Shown piece by piece: positions 44,996-53,400 of a stretch of 64,000 bases of DNA (position 1 is its first letter; each line of letters begins with the position of its first letter). Made by a program: the position numbers and the translations under genes. The notes under the pieces are model-generated. The model worked only from the letters and a program-made list of their open reading frames with translations. It was not told the origin of the DNA and ran no database searches. The stretch is from Marmoricola sp. OAE513 (GTDB taxonomy: Bacteria > Actinomycetota > Actinomycetes > Propionibacteriales > Nocardioidaceae), in NCBI RefSeq assembly GCF_040546585.1, contig NZ_JBEPOC010000001.1, forward strand, positions 1,364,001-1,428,000, in the 5' to 3' direction.

Positions 44996-46253
44996 TCAGA
45001 GGAGGTAGTGGAACAGCGGGCTGCCCGGAGGCACCTGCTCGACCCCGAGCGGGCTCTCCTCGAGCCGGGCGAGCAGACCGTCCAGGTCGGCGGCCCGTCC
45101 GAGCTCGATGCCGATCAGCGCGGGGCCGGTCTCCCGGTTGTTGCGCTTCACGTAGTCGAAGAGCGTGATGTCGTCGTCCGGGCCGAGGATGTCGGCCAGG
45201 AACCGGCGCAGCGCCCCGGGCTCCTGCGGGAAGGTCACCAGGAAGTAGTGCTTGAGCCCCTGGTGGATCAGCGAGCGCTCGAGGATCTCGCCGTACCGGC
45301 TGATGTCGTTGTTGCCGCCCGAGACCACGCAGACCACGGTGCTGCCGGCCGGCAGGTCCAGGCCGAGACGCAGGGCCGAGGTGGCCAGTGCGCCTGCGGG
45401 CTCGGCGATGATGCCGTCGGCCTGGTAGAGCGAGAGCATCTCGGTGCAGACCAGGCCCTCGTCGGCGGTGATCATCTCGGCACCGCTGGCCGCGATGAGC
45501 GGGTAGGTGTGCTGCCCCGACGATGCCGACCGCTGCACCGTCGACGAACGGGTCGACCTCGACCAGCGAGACCGGGCCACCGGCCGCCAGGGCCGCGGTC
45601 ATCGAAGGTGCTCCGGCCGGCTCCACGCCGTAGAGCCGGGTGCCCGGGTGCGACGGCTTCAGGAAAGCGGCCAGGCCGGCGAGCAGGCCACCGCCACCGA
45701 CAGGGGCGACGACGGCGTCGGGAGCCGCACCGAGCTGGTCGAGGATCTCGAGGGCGACGGTGCCCTGGCCGGCGATCGTGCGCGGGTCGTCGAACGCGGG
45801 GACCAGGGTCGCACCGGACTCCTCGGCGTCCGCCACGGCTGCGGTGAGGGCGTCCTCGTAGGAGTCGCCGACGACGATCACCTCGACCACGGACCCGCCG
45901 ATCGCGAGGATCCGCTCGCGCTTCTGGCGCGGGGTCGTACCGGGCACGAAGATCCGACCGCGGGTGCCGAGCCGGTCGCACGCGAAAGCGACTCCCTGCG
46001 CGTGGTTGCCGGCGCTGGCGCACACGACACCTCGTTCGCGGACCTCGGGGTCGAGCTGCACGATGAAGTTGTAGGCGCCGCGGATCTTGTAGGAGCGCAC
46101 CACCTGAAGGTCCTCGCGCTTGAGCCACACCTGATGACCGGTGGCCTCGGTCAGCCGCGGGCTGAACTCCAGCGGGGTACGTGCGACGACGTCGGCGAGC
46201 CGCGCAGCGGCGGCCTCGACGTCGGGGACGGTGACGGCAACGGGGGAAGACAT
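44996..46253 (-). CDS. ilvA: Threonine ammonia-lyase (frameshifted as read)
   Basis: PLP enzyme making 2-oxobutanoate from threonine for isoleucine synthesis. The first frame (ATG 46253) shows the PLP lysine in SYKIRGAYNFI, SAGNHAQGVAF, and the phosphate-binding loop PVGGGGLLAGLA. The frame then breaks within VDGAAVGIVG. The correct continuation (GQHTYPLIAASGAEMITADE) is one base out of phase: the C run at 45515-45518 (G run on the coding strand) has four bases where three would restore it. Joined length is about 418 residues with a C-terminal ACT-like regulatory domain (HYFLVTFPQEPGALRRFLAD), so isoleucine feedback is likely. A plausible sequence error. Confidence 0.88.
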
Positions 46254-46280
46254 GGTGCGACGACGCTATCGCGCGGTCCC

Positions 46281-46345
46281 CCGGTCATCGAGCTTGCCGA
46301 GATGGCGCGAGATGGTCGCCTCGTCTCGGCAAGCTCGACGACCGG
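46281..46345. repeat. Long inverted copy of the dispersed palindromic element
   Basis: Two 22 bp arms (46281-46302 and 46324-46345; core GTCATCGAGCTTGCCGAGA against TCTCGGCAAGCTCGACGAC) match as an inverted repeat with one mismatch, separated by 21 bp. The right arm ends one base before the egtD stop codon. The resulting hairpin is a candidate terminator for egtBD. Confidence 0.75.
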
Positions 46346-47335
46346 CTAGGGTTTGGTGGCCAGGGTGAGCGCGAAGTCCCCGGCGTCGTCGGTCCAGACC
46401 CGGGTGATGCCGAAGCCGGCCGTCTCGAGCTCAGCAGCGATCTTGCTGACCCGGAACTTGGTCGAGATCTCCACCCGGATCTCCTCACCGGCGCTGAGAT
46501 CGAGCACGAGGTCGGCGCCGGGGATCGTCACCCGCTGCGGCATCTCGGCACGGAGACGCAGGTCCATCCGTTCCATGTGCGCGTCCCAGAACGGGACGTA
46601 GGCGAACTGGTCGAGGTCGAAGTCGGCGCCGAGCTCGCGGTTGAGCACCTGGAGCGAGTTCAGCACGAACTCCGCGGTGACGCCCTGGCTGTCGTCGTAC
46701 GCCGCGATCAACCGGTCGGAGCTCTTGACCAGGTCCGTGCCGAGCAGCAGTGAGTCACCGGGCTCGAGGCTGTCAGCGAGCGCACCGAGGAACGCGCCGC
46801 GCTCCTCGCGGTAGAGGTTGCCGATCGTGCCCCCGAGGAAGGCCACCATCCGGCGCCCCTCCCCGCCGCGGGGCAGGTGGGCGAGGTGCAGGGTGAAGTC
46901 ACCCACGACGCCCTCGACCTGGACCCCGGGGTAGCGCGAGGAGATCTCCGCCGCCGAGCTGCGCAGGATGCCCTCGGAGACGTCGACCGGGGCGAAGCAG
47001 GCGAGCTGCCCGGTGGCGGCGAAGGCGTCGAGCAGGATCCGGGTCTTCTCGCTGGTGCCGCTGCCGAGCTCGACGAGCGTGGTCGCCCCGCTGGCCGTGA
47101 CGATCTCGGCCGCGTGCGCACTGAGGATCTCGTGCTCGCGGGCGAACGGGTAGTACTCCGGCAGCCGGGTGATCTCGTCGAAGAGCACCGACCCGGCGTC
47201 GTCGTAGAGCCACTTGGGTGGGAGCGACAGCGGCTGCGAACCGAGGCCGCGTTGCACGTCGGTGACCAGCGAGCCGCTCGCCCAGTCGGGATCGAGCAGG
47301 ACGGAGAAGACAGGTTCCTTCACCTCGGGCATCAC
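46346..47335 (-). CDS. egtD: L-histidine N-alpha-methyltransferase (ergothioneine synthesis)
   Basis: EgtD trimethylates histidine to hercynine with three SAM. The 329-residue protein matches the DUF2260/methyltransf_33 family: PPKWLYDDAGSVLFDEITRLPEYYPFARE, LVELGSGTSEKTRILLDAF, VEGVVGDFT, FLGGTIGNL, LLLGTDLVKS and C-terminal EIRVEISTKFRVSKIAAEL. The start is GTG 47335 (GTGA overlap with the egtB stop) or ATG 47332; both give coupling. A dispersed repeat abuts the stop. Confidence 0.94.
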   Translation of the reverse strand: MMPEVKEPVFSVLLDPDWASGSLVTDVQRGLGSQPLSLPPKWLYDDAGSVLFDEITRLPEYYPFAREHEILSAHAAEIVTASGATTLVELGSGTSEKTRILLDAFAATGQLACFAPVDVSEGILRSSAAEISSRYPGVQVEGVVGDFTLHLAHLPRGGEGRRMVAFLGGTIGNLYREERGAFLGALADSLEPGDSLLLGTDLVKSSDRLIAAYDDSQGVTAEFVLNSLQVLNRELGADFDLDQFAYVPFWDAHMERMDLRLRAEMPQRVTIPGADLVLDLSAGEEIRVEISTKFRVSKIAAELETAGFGITRVWTDDAGDFALTLATKP

Positions 47336-48624
47336 GCAGCTCCTGCGGTCGTCGGGGTGCCACCGTCAGCGAGCCGGACACCGGAGAGCGCCCACCTCGC
47401 TCCGGGCGGGAAGAAGTTCCGGTACGTCGCCCGGGCGTGGCCCGGGGGCGTGAGGGCGCACCCTCCGCGCAGCACCATCTGGTTGGACATGAACTTGCCG
47501 TTGTACTCGCCGATCGCGCCCTCGGCCGGGTGGAAACCGGGATAGGCCAGGTACGCCGAAGAGGTCCACTCCCAGCAGTCGCCGTACACCTGGCGCAGGG
47601 AGCCGTTGCTGGGCCCGGCGGCCCGCGGGTGGTAGGTGGTCGTGTCGGCGAGGTTGCCGTCGACTTCCCGCCCGTCGACCACGACGGCGTGCTCCCACTC
47701 GGCCTCGGTCGGGAGACGCTTCCCGGCCCAGGTCGCGAAGGCATCGGCCTCGTAGTGGCTGACGTGGCAGGCCGGGAGACCCGGGTTGACCGGCCAGGTG
47801 CCGTGCAGGGTGTGCTCGAACCAGGTGCCGTCCACCTGCTCCCAGTAGAAGGGCGCCTCCCAACCCTCGGCCTTGACCTTCGCCCAGCCGTCGGAGAGCC
47901 AGAGCTCGGGACGCGAGTAGCCACCGTCCTCCATGAACGCGAGCCACTCGCCGTTGGTGACCAGGCGGTCGGCGAGCCGGTACGGCTCGAGCCACGTCTG
48001 GTGCAGCGGGAGCTCGTTGTCGAAGCTGAAGCCGGCGCCACGGTGGCCGATCTCGACCAGGCCACCCTGCACGTCGACCCAACCGAGCGTGTCGGTCTCG
48101 GCGGCGGCGCCCGGGGCACCGGCGTACGTCGGGCGCAGCGGGTTGCGGGAGAGCACGTGCTTGATGTCCATCAGCAGCAGCTCCTGGTGCTGCTGCTCGT
48201 GGTGGAAGCCGAGCTCGATGGTCGGGGTCAGCTTCTCCACGGTGCCGGCGTCCAGCGACGCGACCAGGTCGCGGACGCGGGTGTCGACGTTGTCCCGGTA
48301 GACGCCCACGTCCTGAGCGCCGGGTCGGGTGACGACGCCGCGGTCGGCCCGGGAGAACCGAGGCCCGACGGCCTCGTAGTAGCTGTTGAACAGGAACCAG
48401 TACTTGTCACCGAACGGCTGGAAGCCGGACTCGTGGTCGGCCAGCAGGAAGGTCTCGAAGAACCAGGTCACATGAGCGCGGTGCCACTTCGTCGGCGACA
48501 CGTCGGGCATCGACTGGACCGTCTGGTCCTCCGGGGAGAGCGGGGAGGCGAGGGACTCGGTATGGGCGCGGATCTCGTCGTACCGGCGCAGCAGCGCCTC
48601 GGCGTCCCATGCGGTGGTCGTCAT
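47332..48624 (-). CDS. egtB: Ergothioneine biosynthesis sulfoxide synthase
   Basis: Non-haem iron enzyme joining hercynine to a thiol (gamma-glutamylcysteine or cysteine) with oxygen to form the sulfoxide. The 430-residue protein has an N-terminal DinB_2-like helical domain with the iron ligands His51 (KWHRAHVTWFFE) and His142/His146 in HHEQQHQE, and a C-terminal FGE-sulfatase domain (GEWLAFMEDGGY, WEHA, GDCWEWTSSAY, ATYRNFFPPGARW). It lies before egtD, but no egtA (glutamate-cysteine ligase) or egtC (amidohydrolase) is near, so either those are elsewhere or this enzyme uses cysteine directly. ATG 48624 follows GGAGGCC. Confidence 0.93.
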   Translation of the reverse strand: MTTTAWDAEALLRRYDEIRAHTESLASPLSPEDQTVQSMPDVSPTKWHRAHVTWFFETFLLADHESGFQPFGDKYWFLFNSYYEAVGPRFSRADRGVVTRPGAQDVGVYRDNVDTRVRDLVASLDAGTVEKLTPTIELGFHHEQQHQELLLMDIKHVLSRNPLRPTYAGAPGAAAETDTLGWVDVQGGLVEIGHRGAGFSFDNELPLHQTWLEPYRLADRLVTNGEWLAFMEDGGYSRPELWLSDGWAKVKAEGWEAPFYWEQVDGTWFEHTLHGTWPVNPGLPACHVSHYEADAFATWAGKRLPTEAEWEHAVVVDGREVDGNLADTTTYHPRAAGPSNGSLRQVYGDCWEWTSSAYLAYPGFHPAEGAIGEYNGKFMSNQMVLRGGCALTPPGHARATYRNFFPPGARWALSGVRLADGGTPTTAGAA

Positions 48625-48804
48625 ACGAGGGCCTCCTGGTCAGAAACTGCAGGGGCGCACCGTGCACCTCCGCGCCGACTCCCCGAGCCTAGGCAGCCGC
48701 ACCGACAAAGACGAGTGGCCGGGGCGACACGTCAGGGAATGTTCAGCTCCGGCGTTCTACCCGGTCCGCGGGGGAACCAACCGTTCGTGCGGCACGATGG
48801 CCCC

Positions 48805-49986
48805 ATGATCGACGTCGCCGCCGAGCAGGACCTCACCCCGGGCAGCCGGGACCAGGTGTTCCTCGACAGCGCCGGCTCCTCCCTTCCGCCCCGGCCGGTC
48901 GTCGACGCCGTCGTCGCCCACGTACGCCGGGAGGCCGAGGTCGGCGGCTACCTCGCCGCCGAGGAGCGCGCCGAGGACCTGGTCGGACTGCCGGAAGCGG
49001 TCGGTGAGCTGCTGCACTGCTCCCCGGACTCGCTGGCTTTCACCGACAGCGCGACCCGGGCCTGGACCCAATTCGTCACAGCCCTGTCGTGGCGTCACGG
49101 CGACAGGATCCTGATCTGCGGCAACGAGTACGCCAGCAACGCGATCACCTTCTTGCAGCTGTCCCACCGGCACGGCGTCAGCATCGAGGTGGTCCCGTCC
49201 GACGACGCCGGGGACCCCGACCCCGAGGCGCTCGCCGGCCTGCTCGACGAGAGGGTGCGTCTGCTCTCGCTGGTCCACGTGGCCACCAACTCCGGGCACG
49301 TGACCCGGCTTGCCGAAGCAGTCGCGCTCGCCCACGGCGTCGGCGCCCTGGTCCTGCTGGACGCCTGCCAGTCCGTCGGACAGCTCGACCTCGACGTCCA
49401 GGACCTCGGCGTCGATGCCCTGACCGCGACCGGGCGCAAGTGGTTGCGTGGCCCGCGCGGCACCGGGTTCCTGTACGTCGCCCCGACCGTGCTCGCCGGC
49501 CTGGAGCCGGCTGCAGCCGACATGCGGGGCGGCACCTGGACCGAGGACCGGTCCTACAGCCTGCGTTCGGACGCCACCCGGTTCGAGCTCTGGGAGCACG
49601 ACGTCGCCGGCCGGCTCGGTCTCAAGGCGGCCGTCGAGCACCTGCTGGGGCTCGGTGCCGCACACGTCGAGCAGGCCGTCCGCGCACGCGCGTCCCGGCT
49701 GCGGGAGGGGCTCGCAGGTGTTCCCGGCGTCCGGCTCCACGACGTCGGCGAGGACCTGGGCGGGATCGTCAGCTTCACCCTCGACGGCCAGCCCCCTGCC
49801 GAGACCCGGGCCCGGCTGCGGACAGCGGGAGTGATCACCTCGGTCAGCGAGCGCGCCTCGACCCGGCTGGACATGACCGCCCGCGGACTCTCCGCCGTGG
49901 TGCGCGCCTCGCCGCACTACTTCGTCGACGACGACCAGGTCGACCGTGCCGTCGAGGTCGTGGGGAACCTGCGGCGCGAGCGCTAG
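48805..49986 (+). CDS. egtE: Class V PLP-dependent enzyme, candidate hercynylcysteine sulfoxide lyase
   Basis: A 393-residue cysteine-desulfurase-like fold-type I protein. It shows LDSAGSSLPP at the start, the PLP-stacking region around residues 75-100, LLDACQSVGQLDLDV (PLP-binding Asp) and the Schiff-base Lys212 in TATGRKWLRGPRGTGFLYV. Divergent placement from egtBD (180 bp between starts) makes EgtE, which cleaves the hercynylcysteine sulfoxide C-S bond to give ergothioneine, the best guess. Class V enzymes are hard to separate by sequence, so a desulfurase or other lyase remains possible. Confidence 0.65.
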   Translation: MIDVAAEQDLTPGSRDQVFLDSAGSSLPPRPVVDAVVAHVRREAEVGGYLAAEERAEDLVGLPEAVGELLHCSPDSLAFTDSATRAWTQFVTALSWRHGDRILICGNEYASNAITFLQLSHRHGVSIEVVPSDDAGDPDPEALAGLLDERVRLLSLVHVATNSGHVTRLAEAVALAHGVGALVLLDACQSVGQLDLDVQDLGVDALTATGRKWLRGPRGTGFLYVAPTVLAGLEPAAADMRGGTWTEDRSYSLRSDATRFELWEHDVAGRLGLKAAVEHLLGLGAAHVEQAVRARASRLREGLAGVPGVRLHDVGEDLGGIVSFTLDGQPPAETRARLRTAGVITSVSERASTRLDMTARGLSAVVRASPHYFVDDDQVDRAVEVVGNLRRER

Positions 49987-49995
49987 GTTCGGCGC

Positions 49996-50499
49996 ATGGC
50001 ACAGCTCGACGCACGCGAGACCGAGGCTCTCGAGGCCTACCGCCGCTACGTGGCCCAGCGCGACCTGTGCGTCGCCGGAGAGGCACCGTGGTCGACCATC
50101 GGCGCCTGGTTCACCGAGGACGCCGTCTTCATCGACCCCGCCTGGGGGCGCGTCGAGGGCCGCGACCAGATCGCCGCCTTCATGGACCACGCGATGACCG
50201 GTCTGGACGACTGGAGCTTCCCCGAGGAGTGGACGACGGTCGACGGCGACCGCGTCGTCACCTTCTGGTGGAACCGTCTGCCGGGGAACGGCCCGGACGG
50301 GCGGCCCTACCAGGCTCCGGCCTTCTCGGTCCTGCACTACGCCGGGGACGGGCTGTTCGACTACGAGCTCGACCTGATGAACCTCGCCGAGGTCGGCGAG
50401 CTGATCGGCGCCTCCGGCTGGCTGCCGGGCCCGGAGATGCCCTTCCCCGAGGCGAACCCGAACCGCGACGTCACCCCGAAGCGGCTGTCGTCACCCTGA
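49996..50499 (+). CDS. NTF2-like/SnoaL-type protein
   Basis: A 167-residue alpha+beta-cone protein: AYRRYVAQRDLCVAGEAPWSTIGAWFTEDAVFIDPAWGRVEGRDQIAAFM is the typical SnoaL/NTF2-like N-terminal half, and HYAGDGLFDYELDLMNLAEVGELI the C-terminal strands. Members include ketosteroid isomerase-like enzymes and polyketide cyclases; no catalytic role can be assigned. Ten bases after the class V enzyme stop, so probably in the same transcript. Confidence 0.75.
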   Translation: MAQLDARETEALEAYRRYVAQRDLCVAGEAPWSTIGAWFTEDAVFIDPAWGRVEGRDQIAAFMDHAMTGLDDWSFPEEWTTVDGDRVVTFWWNRLPGNGPDGRPYQAPAFSVLHYAGDGLFDYELDLMNLAEVGELIGASGWLPGPEMPFPEANPNRDVTPKRLSSP

Positions 50500-50518
50500 G
50501 AAAACGGAGGGAGTGCCT

Positions 50519-50956
50519 GTGCGGATCCAACGTTTCGACCACATCGGCATCACCGTGGCGGACCTCGACCTCGTCACCGACTTCTTCGTCGGACTGGGGC
50601 TGGAGGTGGAGGGGCGGCAGTTCGTCGAGGGCGAGTTCCTCGACACCGTCTGCGGCATCCCGGGCTCGCGCACCGAGATCGTGATGCTGCGGCCGCCCGA
50701 CGACGGGACCCGGCTCGAGCTGGCCACCTTCGTTCACCCCGACCACCAGCCGGGTTCGCCGCACGCGATGGCGACCGAGCTCGGACTGCGCAACGTGGCC
50801 TTCGAGGTCGACGACTTGCACGCGACCGTGGCCGAGCTGGCGGAGGACGGCTACGGGCTCGTCGGTGGCATCGGCGAGTGGGAGGACAGCTGGGCGATGG
50901 CCTACGTGCGAGGCCCGGAAGGACTCATCGTGTCGTTGGCCCAGCGGCTCGGCTGA
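50519..50956 (+). CDS. VOC-family (glyoxalase/bleomycin resistance-like) protein
   Basis: A 145-residue protein with two beta-alpha-beta-beta-beta modules: FDHIGITVADLDLVTDFFVGLGLEVEG and LRNVAFEVDDLHATVAELAEDGYGLVGG. Possible metal ligands are His in FDHIGI and acidic residues near the ends of each module (RLELATF; GPEGLIVSLAQ). GTG 50519 was chosen because CGGAGGGA ends eight bases before it; GTG 50513 would be too close. Substrate unknown. Confidence 0.8.
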   Translation: MRIQRFDHIGITVADLDLVTDFFVGLGLEVEGRQFVEGEFLDTVCGIPGSRTEIVMLRPPDDGTRLELATFVHPDHQPGSPHAMATELGLRNVAFEVDDLHATVAELAEDGYGLVGGIGEWEDSWAMAYVRGPEGLIVSLAQRLG

Positions 50957-50965
50957 CGAGCGGGC

Positions 50966-51649
50966 TCACCAGCTGCCGAACCGGGTGTCCAGGTCGAGCA
51001 CCTCGGCGAGGTGGTCGAGCACGCCGGCCACGTCGTCGTACACGGCGCGGGCCCCCGCGTCCCGCAGGACGGCTGCAGCGATGCCGCCGGTGCGCACCGC
51101 GACCGACGGCACGCCGACGCCCGCGGCCGCCTTCACGTCCCAGACCGTGTCGCCGATCATCAGTCCCGTCCGGGCGCCCACCTCCGCCAGGGCTGCGGAG
51201 ACGATCTCGGGATCGGGCTTGGTGGTGTCCACCTCCTCGCTCGTCACCATCGGGTAGCTGTCCTCGGTCAGACCGAGGAGCTCCAAGGAGTGCCGGGTGT
51301 GCTGAGGCTTCCCCGAGGACGCCAGGACGACCCGGGCACCCCTCTCCTCGATCGCGCCGAGCAGCTCGGCTGCCCGCGGCAAGGGTCGGAGCTCGTCGAT
51401 GAGCTCGTCGTACCGCTGCGTCCAGGTGTCGCGGAGCCGGTCACCGAGGTCGCGCTCGACCTCGTCGCCGGCGATCTCCTCGACGAGGCGGTCGCCGCCC
51501 ATGCCCATCACCTCGTGCAGACGGGAGCAGACGACCGGGACGTCGTGCGCCTGGAAGGCTCGCTTCCAGGCGACGACGTGCAGGTAGTTGGAGTCGACCA
51601 GCGTGCCGTCGATGTCGACGACGACCGCGCGCGTCGGCTCGTCCACCAC
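50966..51649 (-). CDS. HAD-superfamily hydrolase (phosphoglycolate phosphatase-like)
   Basis: A 227-residue HAD with motif I VVVDIDGTLVDSN (nucleophile Asp), a helical cap domain (about residues 20-90), motif II VVLASSGKPQ, motif III lysine in TTKPDPEIV and motif IV MIGDTVWDVKAAAG. It probably dephosphorylates a small sugar phosphate or phosphoglycolate. GTG start at 51649, one base after the hemerythrin gene stop, so the two are likely co-transcribed. Confidence 0.87.
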   Translation of the reverse strand: MVDEPTRAVVVDIDGTLVDSNYLHVVAWKRAFQAHDVPVVCSRLHEVMGMGGDRLVEEIAGDEVERDLGDRLRDTWTQRYDELIDELRPLPRAAELLGAIEERGARVVLASSGKPQHTRHSLELLGLTEDSYPMVTSEEVDTTKPDPEIVSAALAEVGARTGLMIGDTVWDVKAAAGVGVPSVAVRTGGIAAAVLRDAGARAVYDDVAGVLDHLAEVLDLDTRFGSW

Positions 51650-51650
51650 G

Positions 51651-52151
51651 TCAGGCGATCAGCGCGTCGACGGTCTTCTTCACCGCGCTCGGCTGGCTCG
51701 GTTTGCGTGGCGCCTTCTTCTTCGCCGCCAGCAGGTCGGCACCCATCTCCTGCAGCGCCTTGCGGCCGAGGCCCTCACGGACCTTCGGGAACCACTCCTG
51801 CTCCTCCTCGTCCATGTGGTGGGTGACGTTCTCGATGAGCACGGTGGTCTTGGCCGTGAACCGCTCGTCGGTCGGCTTCATGCCCGCAAGCTCGAGCACC
51901 AGGACGTCCGCGACGTGGTGCTCCTCGTAGGACTCGAGCACGTCGTCCTCGAGGTCGGGCAGCAGCTCGCGCACGCGCGGGTACATCACCTCGTTCTCGA
52001 TGTAGGTGTGCACGGTGAGCAGCTCGATCATCTTGGTGACCAGACGACCCTTGGTCGCCGTGGCGTTGTCGCCGGCGGCCTGGAACTCGCGGAAGAGCTT
52101 GCGCAGCTCCTTGTGGTCGTCCTTGAGCAGGACGATGGCGTCGGTGGACAT
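51651..52151 (-). CDS. Hemerythrin-like (HHE domain) diiron protein
   Basis: A 166-residue protein with the HHE fold: LLKDDHKELRKLFREF, TVHTYIENEVMYPRVRE, ESYEEHHVADVLVLEL and THHMDEEEQEWFPKVRE supply the histidine/acidic ligands of a carboxylate-bridged diiron site. A lysine/alanine-rich tail (AAKKKAPRKPSQP) follows. ATG 52151 is preceded by GAGGAGG. Members sense or carry oxygen, or respond to nitric oxide or peroxide; which applies here is unknown. Confidence 0.87.
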   Translation of the reverse strand: MSTDAIVLLKDDHKELRKLFREFQAAGDNATATKGRLVTKMIELLTVHTYIENEVMYPRVRELLPDLEDDVLESYEEHHVADVLVLELAGMKPTDERFTAKTTVLIENVTHHMDEEEQEWFPKVREGLGRKALQEMGADLLAAKKKAPRKPSQPSAVKKTVDALIA

Positions 52152-52186
52152 GGGGCCTCCTCGGGGCAGCTGACTACGACTGCCTG

Positions 52187-52651
52187 TCAAATGCCCCGAT
52201 CCGACTGATCGATGCGTTCCCCGAGCTCGCTCGGGTCCGCTTCGTGACCGGCGGCACCCGGGGTCCGCCGCTCGCGTTTGAGACTCGCCTCGTAGAGGTG
52301 CTGGTGGCCCTGAGTCAGCGCGCGGCTCTCCTGCTCGAAGGACCGGAAGAGGGCGTAGTACCCCTCGTCGTACTCCTCGACCACCTGGAACGTCCAGCGA
52401 CCGGGGAGCACGTTGCGCCCGACGAGCTCCCGCTCGACGCGGTCGGCCAGGTCGTCGTGACCGGCGGACCGCAGGGCCTCGACCGCGTCTCCGAGCTCGA
52501 AGTCCGCCGTCCCGCTCAGGCGGTGGAACGCGTAGAGATGACCCCGCGCGACCTCGATCGTCTCGAGTGCTGCCGAGAGCTTGCCGACGGCGTCGACCGT
52601 CGCCTCGTCCACCTGCTCGGCGATCTCGTCTTCCAGCCGCGGGTCAGCCAC
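52187..52651 (-). CDS. Conserved helical protein of unknown function
   Basis: A 154-residue, nearly all-helical acidic protein that I do not assign to a family. Repeated histidine/glutamate-bearing helices (ARGHLYAFHRLSG; VVEEYDEGYYALFRSFEQE; GHQHLYEA) could in principle bind metal, but no standard motif is present. Its GTG start overlaps the end of the upstream methyltransferase gene by eight bases, so they share a transcript; the hemerythrin gene follows 35 bp downstream. Confidence 0.6.
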   Translation of the reverse strand: MADPRLEDEIAEQVDEATVDAVGKLSAALETIEVARGHLYAFHRLSGTADFELGDAVEALRSAGHDDLADRVERELVGRNVLPGRWTFQVVEEYDEGYYALFRSFEQESRALTQGHQHLYEASLKRERRTPGAAGHEADPSELGERIDQSDRGI

Positions 52652-53342
52652 GAGCGCCCGATCCTCGACCGGTCAGCCGACGCTGCCGGGGCTCGGTGGC
52701 GACCACCTTCACCACGGCACCGCGGCCAGGCTCCGCGCGGTGCTCGGTCGCGACGAGGCCGTACGGCAGCGCGTCCGCGAGCTGCTGGACCTGGGGGCCG
52801 TCGCCCACCTGCACCAGTGCCACGCCGTCGTCGTCGAGGTGACGGTTGATGACGTCGATGCACTGGCGGGCGACGTCCAGCCCGTCCTCGCCGCCGTCGA
52901 TCGCACGCACCGGGTCGTCGGGGAACCTGTCGACCTGGCTGCGCAGCACCCAGGGCGGGTCCGCCAGGATCATCGGGAAGAGCTCGTCCTCCGCGCAGGC
53001 GTCGGTCAGGTAGCTGGTGCGCACCTCGACCTGGTCCTCGAGGCCGGCGGCCCGGGCATTGATGCGGTGGAAGGCGCTGGCCACCGGGTTGGCGTCGACC
53101 GCGACCAGGCGCCGGTCGGTGCCGTGCACGGCGAGCAGTCCGATCTGGCCGGCGCCGGAGCAGAGCTCGAGCACGGGGCCCGGCGCTGCTGTTCCGATCA
53201 GCTGGTTCGCCCAGCGTGACTGCAACGCGGTCCACGGTCGCGGTTCGAGCACGCGCTGGTCGTAGGAGATCCGGAGCGGACCGAACTGGACGATGCGCAC
53301 GCCACGACGGGCCGTCACCACCACTGTCTCGAGGGTCGTCAT
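52644..53342 (-). CDS. SAM-dependent methyltransferase (HemK/PrmC-like)
   Basis: A 232-residue methyltransferase: motif I VLELCSGAGQIGLLA (about residues 58-72), acidic residue in LVAVDANPVA, and the N/DPPY-type motif ADPPWVL, which marks enzymes that methylate planar amides or bases (HemK2/MTQ2, RlmG-like). The N-terminal beta hairpin RRGVRIVQFGPLRISYDQRVLEPRPWT is typical of this group. ATG 53342. It is divergent from the diiron oxygenase-like gene at 53401 with only 58 bp between starts. Confidence 0.82.
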   Translation of the reverse strand: MTTLETVVVTARRGVRIVQFGPLRISYDQRVLEPRPWTALQSRWANQLIGTAAPGPVLELCSGAGQIGLLAVHGTDRRLVAVDANPVASAFHRINARAAGLEDQVEVRTSYLTDACAEDELFPMILADPPWVLRSQVDRFPDDPVRAIDGGEDGLDVARQCIDVINRHLDDDGVALVQVGDGPQVQQLADALPYGLVATEHRAEPGRGAVVKVVATEPRQRRLTGRGSGARG

Positions 53343-53400
53343 GGACGGCCGGTACCCCGCACCGCGGTTCCGACGCCTCGGAGCGGGTAAAGCGCCCGAC

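Noticed and set aside
47437-48804. In-frame upstream extension of the class V PLP enzyme to 849 residues
   Set aside because: It is antisense to egtB; the enzyme family homology begins at 48805.
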